From: Halopiger goleimassiliensis
GTDB lineage: Archaea > Halobacteriota > Halobacteria > Halobacteriales > Natrialbaceae
Assembly: GCF_000455345.1 (NCBI RefSeq)
Contig: NZ_HG315690.1
Location: 2,617,360-2,681,359, forward strand
Length of the DNA stretch: 64,000 bases
Direction: 5' to 3'
Below the pieces are notes generated by a model that did not search any database, was not told the origin of the DNA, and was given only the letters and a program-made list of their open reading frames with translations. Position 1 is the stretch's first letter, and each line of letters starts with the position of its first letter. Positions 25,097 to 33,536 of this stretch are shown here, piece by piece. The position numbers and the translations under genes were made by a program.

Positions 25097-26234
25097 TACG
25101 ACACGACAGATCGGCGGAACGGCACAACAGGTCATCCGGCGCGCCGGCGGAACCGTACACCGGTCGATCGTCGGCCCGATCGGACGCGGACTCGCTCGCG
25201 GACTCACACCGGTCGACCGGGCGTTCGACCCGCTGGCGGGCGCGTTCAATCGACGGTTCGGACCGTACGTGGGCACGTTGACCGGACTTCAGTTGTTCGC
25301 GTTGCTCGCGTCGCTGGTCGTCCTGCTCGCCGCGCCCGTGTGGACGCCGTTCCTGATCGGCAACTACATGCGAACGCTCGCGCTGGCGTCCATCTGGGCC
25401 ATCTTCGCGATGGGCTGGGACATCCAGAGCGGCTACACCGGCTACATCAGCTTCGGTCACTCGGTGCTGTCCGGCGGCGCAGCCTACGCGACCGCACTGT
25501 TGATAACCCACGTCGACGCGGGACTGAGCCTGTGGGTGACGATTCCGCTGTCGGTTCTGGCTGCGGTCGTCATCGGCATCGTGATCGGCCTGCCGTCGTT
25601 GCGGCTCCACGGACCGTACTTCTCGCTGATCACGTTCGTCGCCGTGTTGCTGTTCTACCGGCTGACCTACGCGTTCCCGAGCCTGCTCGGGGGCGAAACC
25701 GGGTTCAGTCGCGGTATCGAGACGTGGTACACGGGTGCCGAGCCGATAGCCCGCTACTACGTGATGCTGTTCCCGATGCTGGGAATCGCGCTCCTGCTAA
25801 CGATCATCGCGCGGTCGAACGTCGGGATGATCCTCGTGGCGATCCGCGAGAACGAGGCCGCCGTCTCGGCCGCCGGGCTCAACCCAACCAAGTTCAAGCT
25901 CTGGGCGTTCGCCATCAGTTCCTTCGTGATGGGGATCGGCGGCGTGATGCTGGCTCACTTCTACGGCAACGTCGACCCGACGACGTTCATCGTGGTCGAC
26001 AACAGCATCGAGATGATCGCGATGGCAGTGATCGGCGGCATGAGTTCGATCATCGGCGCGCTGGGCGGTGCGTTCCTCTTCATCGTCTTGCGAGACGAGG
26101 TCCTCCACGGCCTCGGCCACGCTCGCTGGCTGGTGTTGTGGCTGCTCGTCCTCGCCGTGCTCGTGATCGCTCGAGACGGCCTGTTCCGACTTCTCTGGCA
26201 CGCGCTGGGACGTATCGGAGGTGACGAGGAATGA
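25089..26234 (+). CDS. livM: ABC transporter permease, LivM-like
   Basis: This 381-residue permease has an N-terminal polar extension of about 65 residues, then about nine helices. LivM landmarks are GYTGYISFGHSVLSGGAAYA, LPSLRLHGPYFSLITFVAVL and the cytoplasmic loop AIRENEAAVSAAGLNPTKFK. It pairs with LivH. The start overlaps the livH end, and its stop overlaps livG in ATGA, pointing to coupled translation. Confidence 0.9.
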   Translation: MIDTTRQIGGTAQQVIRRAGGTVHRSIVGPIGRGLARGLTPVDRAFDPLAGAFNRRFGPYVGTLTGLQLFALLASLVVLLAAPVWTPFLIGNYMRTLALASIWAIFAMGWDIQSGYTGYISFGHSVLSGGAAYATALLITHVDAGLSLWVTIPLSVLAAVVIGIVIGLPSLRLHGPYFSLITFVAVLLFYRLTYAFPSLLGGETGFSRGIETWYTGAEPIARYYVMLFPMLGIALLLTIIARSNVGMILVAIRENEAAVSAAGLNPTKFKLWAFAISSFVMGIGGVMLAHFYGNVDPTTFIVVDNSIEMIAMAVIGGMSSIIGALGGAFLFIVLRDEVLHGLGHARWLVLWLLVLAVLVIARDGLFRLLWHALGRIGGDEE

Positions 26235-26959
26235 GTCTGCTCGAGATCGACGGCCTGACCAAGCGGTTCGGCGGCCTCACCGCCGTCGACGACGTCTCGT
26301 TCGGCGTCGATCGCGGCGAGATCGTGGGCCTGATCGGCCCCAACGGCTCGGGCAAGTCCACCGTCTTCAACTGCATCATGAGCGTCTACGACGTCACCGA
26401 CGGCGCGATCCGGTTCGACGGCGAGGAGATCACCGACGTGTCGACCCACGAGGTCGTCAACCGCGGGGTCGCCCGCGTCTCCCAGGAGTCGAACCCGATC
26501 GAGCGCTACTCCGTCGCCGGCAACATCAAGCTGTTCACCCTGCCGAACACCGTGCGGTCGTTCTACGGCGGGGCTGACGAACAGGAGATCTACGGCTACG
26601 CCGACCGCGTCGGCCTCGGGGACAAACTCGAGGAACAGCCCGACGAACTCCCACACGCCGACGTTCGACGGCTCGAGATCGCGAAGGCGCTGGCGACCGA
26701 ACCCGAGGTGCTGTTGCTCGACGAGCCCTTCGCCGGGATGAACCAGGCCGAGATCTCGACCCTCGCCGAGCAGATCGAAGCCATGCGCGAGGAGGGAATG
26801 ACCATGGTCGTCGTCGATCACAACATGAGCGGACTGATGTCACTGGTCGATCGAACCGTCGTCCTGCACAACGGCTCCAAACTGGCCGCCGGCCTGCCGG
26901 AGGAGATCGTCGAAGACGAGTCCGTCCAGGAAGCCTACCTGGCCGGGGAGGGGATCTAG
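26231..26959 (+). CDS. livG: ABC transporter ATP-binding protein, LivG-like
   Basis: This 242-residue ATPase has Walker A GPNGSGKST, the region ARVSQESNPIERYSVAGNIK, signature-like LPHADVRRLEIAKAL (LSGGQ degenerate, as is frequent in LivG), Walker B VLLLDEPFAGMN and switch His VVDHNM. It energizes LivHM together with LivF. It is directly followed by livF without a gap. Confidence 0.92.
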   Translation: MSLLEIDGLTKRFGGLTAVDDVSFGVDRGEIVGLIGPNGSGKSTVFNCIMSVYDVTDGAIRFDGEEITDVSTHEVVNRGVARVSQESNPIERYSVAGNIKLFTLPNTVRSFYGGADEQEIYGYADRVGLGDKLEEQPDELPHADVRRLEIAKALATEPEVLLLDEPFAGMNQAEISTLAEQIEAMREEGMTMVVVDHNMSGLMSLVDRTVVLHNGSKLAAGLPEEIVEDESVQEAYLAGEGI

Positions 26960-27679
26960 ATGAGCGGCGATCCACTCCTCGAGATCGAGGACGTCCACGT
27001 CTACTACGGGAAGTCCCACGCGTTGAGGGGCGTCTCCGAGACGATCCACGAGGGCGAGATCGTCGGCATCATCGGCCCCAACGGCGCAGGGAAGACGACG
27101 CTGTTGAACGCCATCGCCGGCTTCGTCGACTACGAGGGGACGATCCGGTTCAAGGGTCGGGACCTCAGAACGATGACCGAGCGGGAGGCCGTCGAGAACG
27201 GCCTCATCTACACCACCGAGGATCGGGATCTGTTCCCCTTCTTCTCCGTCCACGAGAACCTGCTGATGGGCGCGCAGTTCCGCGACGACCGCGAGGCCGT
27301 CGAGCGGGACCTCGAGATGGTCTACGACCTGTTCCCCCGACTGGACGAACGCCGCGACCAGGAAGCCGAGACGATGAGCGGCGGCGAACAGCAGATGCTC
27401 GCCATCGGCCGCGCGCTGATGGGCGACCCCGACCTGCTGATGCTCGACGAACCGACCATCGGCCTCGCGCCGGTGATCATCGAGGACATCGAGCGGGCGA
27501 TCGAACGCCTCCACGACGAAGGGCTGACGATCTTCCTCGCGGAACAGAACTCTACGTTCGCGCTCAACCACGCCCAGCGGCTCTCCCTGCTCGAGACCGG
27601 TGAGGTGGAACTCTCCGGCAGCGTCGAGGAGTTCCGCGACGACGACTACATCCGCGAGGCCTACATCGGGGTCCACTGA
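26960..27679 (+). CDS. livF: ABC transporter ATP-binding protein, LivF-like
   Basis: This 239-residue ATPase has Walker A GPNGAGKTT, signature MSGGEQQMLAIGRALM, Walker B LLMLDEPTIGLAP and LAEQNS. These are typical LivF features. It is the last gene of the first transporter operon, abutting livG. A short hairpin with a following T-rich run lies just after the stop. Confidence 0.92.
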   Translation: MSGDPLLEIEDVHVYYGKSHALRGVSETIHEGEIVGIIGPNGAGKTTLLNAIAGFVDYEGTIRFKGRDLRTMTEREAVENGLIYTTEDRDLFPFFSVHENLLMGAQFRDDREAVERDLEMVYDLFPRLDERRDQEAETMSGGEQQMLAIGRALMGDPDLLMLDEPTIGLAPVIIEDIERAIERLHDEGLTIFLAEQNSTFALNHAQRLSLLETGEVELSGSVEEFRDDDYIREAYIGVH

Positions 27680-27681
27680 TT

Positions 27682-27702
27682 CGGAACCCCGTTCCGATTT
27701 TC
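27682..27702 (+). terminator. Candidate intrinsic terminator after livF
   Basis: CGGAAC-CCC-GTTCCG forms a perfect 6-bp stem, followed by ATTTTC. It starts three bases after the livF stop. Confidence 0.45.
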
Positions 27703-27820
27703 TGGGGTAACGGAAACGGAGTGAGTGGATCGTGCCGAAACCGACGCTACAGGTGTGAGAGAGCATCAGCTAGGCGTCGATACTAGTGGCGAAAATCATC
27801 AGTTTCAGCACCAACTAAGC

Positions 27821-28071
27821 GGTGGTGTTAAGTTAGGAACGAGGCGGTCGAAGCTTCGGATGTCTACGGCCTTCTCGGTGGACTTCGTCAAGAAGGCTTC
27901 AGCTACCGCGTCCAATTACACGGCGATAGAAACCACGTTGAACGTATCGTTAGAGAAGTCCAACGACGAACCTCTTCGTTTTCAAACTGCGTTAGCCACG
28001 TCGATCCAGCCACCGCAGAAACCTGGCTCCAAGCCCACGCCGTCTGGTGGAATCATGCTTAAGTTAACACG
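27821..28071 (+). mobile_element. Internally deleted IS6-family insertion sequence (MITE-like)
   Basis: The 251-bp element is flanked by an 11-bp direct repeat ACCAACTAAGC (27810-27820 and 28072-28082). The ends are imperfect inverted repeats: GGTGTTAAGTTAGG at 27824 against CGTGTTAACTTAAG read from the other end. Inside is only the C-terminal part of a transposase. The long direct repeat and retained ends show it was an insertion that lost most of its interior. Confidence 0.75.
27832..28062 (+). pseudogene. IS6-family transposase C-terminal remnant
   Basis: The frame ending TAA at 28060-28062 encodes YRVQLHGDRNHVERIVREVQ, RRTSSFSNCVSHVDPATAET and WLQAHAVWWNHA. This matches the C-terminus of haloarchaeal IS6-family DDE transposases (GDRNxVERxFREVKRRTSSFSN, with the catalytic Glu in VER). 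About 76 codons remain and there is no start codon or upstream DD part, so it cannot be active. Confidence 0.75.
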
Positions 28072-28149
28072 ACCAACTAAGCTAACCATCTTCGGTAGGT
28101 TTTGATCGATCTCGAGGTTCGTCTATCGTGTGTAATACTCACAATTTCA

Positions 28150-28278
28150 CTAACCAGTTCTCCTGTTCGTCTCCAATACGTCGTAGAGAGACTCGATCGA
28201 CTCGTGGAGAGGCCGAATCCACGCGATAGAGTGGGCAGAGTGATCGTCGAGTTCGCCACGCACTAATAGAGCGATCAT
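28150..28278 (-). CDS. Small ORF of unknown status
   Basis: The 42-codon reading MIALLVRGELDDHSAHSIAW continues with IRPLHESIESLYDVLETNRR. It has ordinary haloarchaeal acidity and could be the tail of a decayed regulator. There is no clear promoter or neighbour support. Confidence 0.2.
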   Translation of the reverse strand: MIALLVRGELDDHSAHSIAWIRPLHESIESLYDVLETNRRTG

Positions 28279-28404
28279 CTCCCGCCGTCTGAACGATAAG
28301 CGTGAAACGGGCTAATACCGCGTAATTACCTCGGTACTGGTGGTGATTCGGCGTCGTCGATCGGTGAAGCCGCGAACTCGCAGTCCGACGCAAAAGCAAC
28401 CAGC

Positions 28405-28429
28405 TATATTGTTTTAATAGAACAATATA
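28405..28429. promoter_or_regulatory. Perfect AT-rich inverted repeat
   Basis: TATATTGTT-TTAATAG-AACAATATA has 9-bp perfect arms in a GC-rich genome. It may be an operator or part of an older element; no start codon follows at promoter distance on either strand. Confidence 0.4.
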
Positions 28430-28761
28430 ACCGGCCGTTCCTCCTCCCTGGCCCGTCGGTCGGCCTCGAGACGGAAACGGTATTGTCGATCACATATCTA
28501 TGCCTGGCATGCGATATACCCGGCACACATCCCATCCAACGAAGTAGGTCACGTGCGTCAGCGAACGCCGGTCGCTCGTGGAGCGAACGCAACGTCTGCG
28601 AAGGCGGAGGTATCGTCGGTGGCGTCGGTCGCCCGGCGATGGTCGGCCGAGGTGAACCGACGGCACGAACTCGTCTCGAGTGGTCGTCCCGTCGCGAATG
28701 GGACGCTGATGGCTCTATCGGAGACGCGACCGCCGTCGTCGGCGGCCCGAACCCCGCAGCG

Positions 28762-29220
28762 TTACGCCTTGCGTTTGATGAGGAACTTCATGTCGCCCTG
28801 GAAGACGACGGTGTCGTCCTGGTTCGTCATCTCGGTGTCGAGGACGACGATGCCCGCGTCGTCGTGGTCGACGTCCTTCGTCTCGGTGACCTCCATCTCG
28901 AGCGAGATGGTGTCGCCGATGTAGACGGGGTTGGGCAGGTCCATGTAGTTCATCCCGAGGAAGGCGTAGGCCGTGCGCTCGACGATTCCCGACCGGTAGA
29001 CGAACCCCGTCGCGTGGACGAACGTCATCGGACCGTGTGCGATGCGACCGTCGAAAGGGCCGTCTTCCGCGTACTCCTCGTTGGTGTGCAGTTCCGTCCA
29101 GTCGCCCGACAGCGCCGAGTGCATCACGAAGTCGGCCTCGGTGACGGTCCGGCCGACGCTCTGGAACTCCTGGCCCTCCTCGAAGTCCTCGAAGTGGTGT
29201 GGCTCGTAACTGTATGCCAT
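28762..29220 (-). CDS. MaoC-like (R)-specific enoyl-CoA hydratase
   Basis: This 152-residue hotdog hydratase has the MaoC pattern EADFVMHSALSGDWTELHTN (Asp/His catalytic region), then RIAHGPMTFVHATGFVYRSG. MaoC domains hydrate enoyl-CoA, and in PaaZ the MaoC domain hydrolyses the oxepin ring. Its closeness to paaK and the absence of a full paaZ in the window suggest a role in phenylacetate or acyl-CoA turnover. The start at 29220 has a box upstream on the reverse strand. Confidence 0.85.
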   Translation of the reverse strand: MAYSYEPHHFEDFEEGQEFQSVGRTVTEADFVMHSALSGDWTELHTNEEYAEDGPFDGRIAHGPMTFVHATGFVYRSGIVERTAYAFLGMNYMDLPNPVYIGDTISLEMEVTETKDVDHDDAGIVVLDTEMTNQDDTVVFQGDMKFLIKRKA

Positions 29221-29244
29221 ACGTGGACATCCCAATCGCGGCAC

Positions 29245-29254
29245 AAATAAGTTA
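29245..29254 (-). promoter_or_regulatory. TATA-like box for maoC
   Basis: Reverse strand TAACTTATTT lies 25-34 bases before the ATG at 29220, consistent with a leaderless transcript. Confidence 0.45.
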
Positions 29255-29366
29255 CCTCGCTTCCGCCGTTCGGCGACGGAGCGGAGGATTGATAGGCGCG
29301 ATACAGACCGGGACGCGTCGCTCCCCGGACCCGATCGCGGTCCGGCGTGGGGGTCGCTCGAGACGG

Positions 29367-30653
29367 TTAGCGGTGGTCGTAGACGCGCTTGACCTTCCCG
29401 ACCTCCGTGCGTTCGATGCTCCCTGGTTCGACGAGGTCGAGTTCGTCCGGGGTGAACGAGAGCACGTTCTCCAGACGGGTGAGCACGCGATCGCGGAGTT
29501 CGGGACGGTCACCGTCGGCCCCGTCGTCCAGTTCGAGGGTCAACTCCAGCCTGTCGAGGGTGTCCTCGCGGTAGAGGTCGATCCGGTAGTGAGGGGCGAT
29601 CTGGTCGAACTCGAGGACGACGTCCTCGATCTCGCTCGGGTAGAGGTTGACGCCGCGAACGATGATCAGGTCGTCCGCGCGGCCGGTGACGTTGTCCATC
29701 CGGACCATCGTGCGGCCACACTCGCACTCCTCGGAGGTGAGCGTGGTGAGGTCGCCGGTCCGGTACCGCAACACGGGCAACGCCTCCTTCGTGAGCGTCG
29801 TCAGGACGAGTTCCCCCTCCTCGCCTTCGGGCAGGGGTTCCCCGGTCTGGGGGTCGACCACCTCCGGATAGAAGTGGTCTTCCCAGATGTGGAGCCCCTC
29901 TTGAGCCTCGTGACACTCGTTGGAGACGCCGGGACCGATGATCTCCGAGAGGCCGTAGATGTCGATCCCGGTGACGTCCAGGCGCTCCTCGATCTCCTCG
30001 CGCATCGGATCGGTACACGGTTCGGCCCCGAAGATCACCGTCGAGACCGGTAGCTCCGAGACGTCGACGCCCATCTCCTCGGCCGTCTCCGCCAGGTACA
30101 GCGAGTACGACGGCGTACAGGAGAGCACGTCGCTCTCCAGGTCCTCGAGCAGTTCGACCTGGCGCTGGGTCTGTCCGCCGCCGATCGGGATGACCGTCGC
30201 ACCTAGTTCCTCGATCCCGTAGTGGAGGCCGAGCCCGCCCGTGAACAGCCCGTAGCCGTACCCGTTCTGGACCGTATCGCCCGGCTCGACCCCGGAGGCG
30301 ACGAGACACCGGGCGACGACCTCGCTCCAGACCTCGAGGTCGGATTCGGTATAGGAGACGATCTTCGGTTTCCCGGTGGTCCCCGACGACGCGTGGATGC
30401 GGCGGATCTCCTCGTCGTCGACGGCGAAGAGGCCGTCGGGGTACTCGTCGCGGAAGTCCTCCTTGGTCGTAAACGGCAGCTTCTGGATGTCGTCGACCGA
30501 CTGGACGTCCGCCGGCGCGACGCCGGCCTCGTCGAGCGCCTCCCGGTAGAACGGGACGTTCTCGTAGGCGTGCTGGACCGTTTCGCGGAGCCGTTCGTTC
30601 TGCAGCTCCCGGATCTCGTCCCGCGGAGCTGTCTCTATCTGCTTATAACTCAT
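29367..30653 (-). CDS. paaK: Phenylacetate-CoA ligase (first copy)
   Basis: This 428-residue adenylate-forming ligase converts phenylacetate, ATP and CoA to phenylacetyl-CoA. Family motifs are HAYENVPFYREALDEAGV, the P-loop RIHASSGTTGKPKIVSYTES, IYGLSEIIGPGVSNECHEA, LRYRTGDLTTL and the C-terminal RGVNLYPSEIEDVVLEF. It closely resembles the second copy at 41060-42343 along its whole length. It probably forms its own unit with its own promoter. A different aryl acid specificity between the copies is possible. Confidence 0.93.
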   Translation of the reverse strand: MSYKQIETAPRDEIRELQNERLRETVQHAYENVPFYREALDEAGVAPADVQSVDDIQKLPFTTKEDFRDEYPDGLFAVDDEEIRRIHASSGTTGKPKIVSYTESDLEVWSEVVARCLVASGVEPGDTVQNGYGYGLFTGGLGLHYGIEELGATVIPIGGGQTQRQVELLEDLESDVLSCTPSYSLYLAETAEEMGVDVSELPVSTVIFGAEPCTDPMREEIEERLDVTGIDIYGLSEIIGPGVSNECHEAQEGLHIWEDHFYPEVVDPQTGEPLPEGEEGELVLTTLTKEALPVLRYRTGDLTTLTSEECECGRTMVRMDNVTGRADDLIIVRGVNLYPSEIEDVVLEFDQIAPHYRIDLYREDTLDRLELTLELDDGADGDRPELRDRVLTRLENVLSFTPDELDLVEPGSIERTEVGKVKRVYDHR

Positions 30654-30679
30654 CCTCACTCAACAATCCGTAATACCCC

Positions 30680-30689
30680 GATAAAAATC
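30680..30689 (-). promoter_or_regulatory. TATA-like box for paaK copy 1
   Basis: Reverse strand GATTTTTATC lies 27-36 bases before the ATG at 30653. Confidence 0.4.
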
Positions 30690-30881
30690 ATGGGGTACGT
30701 GTACAGTGCACTGAGTACCACGGGAACCGAAACGAATCGGGGTGTCGGTCGAACGACCAGCGACGTCGGGACGCCGCTCGGTCAGTCCCCGTCGTTCCGG
30801 CCTGGGGCGTCCGTACCAGGTCGACAGAAGCCGGCGGAGACGACCGCGAGATACTCGAGTCGCCGGCGGTCGCTCGAGGCT

Positions 30882-31472
30882 TTAGGCCGGCCGCTGGGCC
30901 GGCGGGAGTCGAACCGTCTCGACGATCGGTTCGTCGAACGGGAGTCGCATTCGAAGGTCGTTACCGGCGCGTTCGATCGTCTCGAAGCCCATCCGGCGGT
31001 AGACGTGGATGGCACGCTCGTTGGCCGCGTCGACGTCGAGCACGAGCGCGTCACGGCCGTCGTCGGCGGCGTAGGCGATCACGTGCCGACAGAGTTCGGT
31101 CCCGATTCCGCGGTCGTGGTACGCGGGATCGACGAAGACGACGAACTGGGGTTCGAGACTCGAGCGTGGCGTGTAGGCCGCGTGGCCGACGACGGTTCCG
31201 TCGTGGCGGGCGACGACGTTGAAGCCGCGGTCGTGCAGGCGCTCGAGCCACGAGACGATGCGATCGCGAGTCGTCGGCGGGACTCCCATCGACCGATGTG
31301 GCTCGGGATACTCGTCGTACATCGAGACGAGGTCGTCGAACCGGTCCGATTCGAACGGTTCGATCAGGATCGGCGTGCCGCGTTTGTCGATGAAGCGGGG
31401 ACACCGCGGGGGACAGTTCGTCGTCCCCTCACACCCCGCCGGATCCCAGGCCGGGCAGGTTGCGGACGTCAT
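30882..31472 (-). CDS. GNAT family N-acetyltransferase with Cys-rich head
   Basis: This 196-residue protein has a GNAT domain (about residues 35-180) with the acetyl-CoA loop YHDRGIGTELCRHVI and the late helix NERAIHVYRRMGFET. Residues 1-27 hold cysteines in C-x7-C-x5-C-x3-C spacing (TCPAWDPAGCEGTTNCPPRC), suggesting a metal site. The same head-plus-GNAT layout recurs in haloarchaea. The acceptor substrate is unknown. Confidence 0.85.
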   Translation of the reverse strand: MTSATCPAWDPAGCEGTTNCPPRCPRFIDKRGTPILIEPFESDRFDDLVSMYDEYPEPHRSMGVPPTTRDRIVSWLERLHDRGFNVVARHDGTVVGHAAYTPRSSLEPQFVVFVDPAYHDRGIGTELCRHVIAYAADDGRDALVLDVDAANERAIHVYRRMGFETIERAGNDLRMRLPFDEPIVETVRLPPAQRPA

Positions 31473-31565
31473 CTGTACGTGCAGGTTCGTCCCGCGATAC
31501 GATGATTCCAGGCCCGCGTATCTACGGGCTTTATACGATCGGCGAGACGGTCCGCGCTGGCGGGG

Positions 31566-31961
31566 TCACTCCTCTGGACTGACGGTGACGACCGGCAACT
31601 CGCTGCTGAGGATGACCGACTGCGTGACGCTGCCGAAGATGACCTTGCCCGTCGGCGTCCGCCGACGACCCGACAGACAGATCATGTCCGCCCCGGTCTC
31701 GTCGGCGGCGCGGATCAGTTCGGGGGCCGGGTCCCCGCTCGTTTCGTAGTACTCGTAGTCGACGCCGTGGTCCTCGAGCGACGCCGCGACGCGTCGAACG
31801 GTCTCGAGTTGCTGGACCGGTTTCCCCTCCGGGTTCTCCTGGAACACGTGTGCGAGAATCGCCGTAATTTCGTCGCTCGCCGCCGGCAGCGACGTTATCG
31901 TCGACGCCTGTGCCCTCGCCCGATCCGTACTGGTGTCCAGACCGACAAGGATCCGATACAT
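31566..31961 (-). CDS. Universal stress protein (UspA family)
   Basis: This 131-residue single-domain Usp has MYRILVGLDTSTDRA at the N-terminus and the ATP-binding loop in GRRRTPTGKVIFGSVTQSVI (G-2x-G-9x-GS pattern slightly altered). Usp proteins dimerize and respond to stress or energy state. In haloarchaea they are often next to transporters, as here before the second Liv system. Confidence 0.88.
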   Translation of the reverse strand: MYRILVGLDTSTDRARAQASTITSLPAASDEITAILAHVFQENPEGKPVQQLETVRRVAASLEDHGVDYEYYETSGDPAPELIRAADETGADMICLSGRRRTPTGKVIFGSVTQSVILSSELPVVTVSPEE

Positions 31962-32225
31962 GGTCGATCAGTCGCCGTGCGAACGCATAACGCTCGACCG
32001 CTACGTATCCGGGTTTTAAGTAGGTGAGACGTGCCGAAGAACGGCGCATAGACCGGCCGAAAACCGGACATCGAGGCGAGACTGGACAAGTTCCCGGTTG
32101 GTTCTCGGTACGGAGTGGAACGGCCTCTCCCGCCCCAGGAATCCGATGGGAACGCCCGGCTATCCGAGTAGGTATCGGACGTTCTTGCCGGACACACATA
32201 TAAAACCGCCATAAGACGGGGTCGA

Positions 32226-32235
32226 TTTTTATAAG
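32226..32235 (+). promoter_or_regulatory. TATA-like box for second transporter operon
   Basis: TTTTTATAAG lies 22-31 bases before the ATG at 32257, a strong leaderless promoter match. Confidence 0.6.
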
Positions 32236-32256
32236 ACGCTGTACGCTACTGAAGGT

Positions 32257-33519
32257 ATGTCGCGAGATGGCATGCCACAGGGGAGTAGACGGTACGTTCT
32301 CAGAGCCGTGACTGCAGGTGGCGTCGCCGGCCTCTCGGGGGTCGCCGGCTGCGTCGGTCAACCGGAAGAGACGGACGGAGAGGACGGGGATCTCGACACG
32401 GTTCAGTTCGGCGTTCTGGAGCCGTTCACCGGTGAGTACAGCGATCTCGCCGAGGAACGACACCAGGGAACCGAACTCGCGATCAAACAGATCAACGAGA
32501 GCGACGAGTACGAGTTCACGATCGAGTACACCGACTACGACACCCAGCTCGATCCGGCGACGGCGACCCAGCGCGCCGAAGAGGCGGTCCAGTCAGACGG
32601 CGCGCAGTTTCTCACCGGATGCATCTCGAGTTCGTCGGCCCTCGCGATCAACGACTTCGCGCTCGAGAACGAGGTCGTCTACACGCCGGGTGCCGCGGAC
32701 ATCTCGATCACCGGCGAGGAGTGCAACGAGTACGTGTTCCGGTTCGAGACGAGTACTGCCCAGATCGCGGAGGTAATGGCCCAGTGGACCGCCGACGAAC
32801 TCGGCGATCGAATCCTCTATCACATCGCGGACTACGCCTACGGGGAGTCGGTGCTCACCGAGGTCGAAACGCGCATGGAGTCGATCAGCGACGGCTACGA
32901 ACGGGTCGACGTCACCCGATCGGACCAGGGATCGACCAACTTCGAGGCATTCATCAGTCAGCTCTCCGACGCGAGCGACGACGCCGACGCCCTCGTCGTC
33001 GGGATGACCGGGGCCGACCTCGCCATCTTCCTCTCGCAGGCGGCCGCACGCGGATTACAGGACGAGATCCCCATCGTCACCACGACGGGATCGTTCCAGG
33101 CCGTTCGGGCCGGCGCGGGCGACGGTGCGTACGACGTCTACAGCGGCGTTCGGTACGTTCCGGACCTCGAGACGGGCGACAACGAGGCGTTCGTCGACGC
33201 CTACGAGGCGGAGTACGGAGCGCTCCCGGACAACTTCTCGCGGGTGGGATACGAATCGATTCGGATGGTCGCGAACGGGATCAGGGAGGCCGGGTCCGGC
33301 GATCCGACGACGGTTCGAGAGACCCTCTCGGGGATGGAACACGAGACCATCTTCGGCCCGAACCGGTTCAGGGAGTGTGACCAGCAGGCACTGAACCCGG
33401 TCTGGATGGGCGAATGCGTCGAACCGGAGTCGGGCGAACTCGCCGACGTGGAACTGCTCACCGAACTCTCCGGCGAAGAGGCCGCCCCGGACTGTGCGGA
33501 GACCGGGTGTGAGCTGTAA
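32257..33519 (+). CDS. ABC transporter solute-binding lipoprotein (second Liv-type system)
   Basis: This 420-residue type I binding protein has a twin-arginine lipoprotein signal: SRRYVLRAVTAGGVAGLSGV then AGC. The mature part starts VQFGVLEPFTGEYSDLAEER. It contains DPATATQRAEEAVQSDGAQF and further family landmarks. It heads an operon with a fused permease and two ATPases, just before the paa cluster. Uptake of phenylacetate or a related acid is plausible, but amino acids cannot be excluded. C-terminal Cys residues (33400-33519) may form a disulfide. Confidence 0.9.
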   Translation: MSRDGMPQGSRRYVLRAVTAGGVAGLSGVAGCVGQPEETDGEDGDLDTVQFGVLEPFTGEYSDLAEERHQGTELAIKQINESDEYEFTIEYTDYDTQLDPATATQRAEEAVQSDGAQFLTGCISSSSALAINDFALENEVVYTPGAADISITGEECNEYVFRFETSTAQIAEVMAQWTADELGDRILYHIADYAYGESVLTEVETRMESISDGYERVDVTRSDQGSTNFEAFISQLSDASDDADALVVGMTGADLAIFLSQAAARGLQDEIPIVTTTGSFQAVRAGAGDGAYDVYSGVRYVPDLETGDNEAFVDAYEAEYGALPDNFSRVGYESIRMVANGIREAGSGDPTTVRETLSGMEHETIFGPNRFRECDQQALNPVWMGECVEPESGELADVELLTELSGEEAAPDCAETGCEL

Positions 33520-33536
33520 CTCATGTCCGTGAAACG

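Larger units (their letters stand above)
27680..28761. other. Accessory gap holding an IS remnant and palindrome
   Basis: These 1082 bases lie between livF and maoC and have visibly lower GC in the first 700 bases. They hold the terminator at 27682-27702, the IS6-family remnant at 27821-28071, a 42-codon reverse-strand ORF at 28150-28278 with no recognised homologue, and an AT palindrome at 28405-28429. From 28430 to 28761 I see no gene, only translations antisense to or continuing out of maoC. Confidence 0.6.

Noticed and set aside
28483-29250. 255-codon forward ORF over maoC
   Set aside because: It is antisense to the conserved MaoC hydratase and has a frame-shadow composition.
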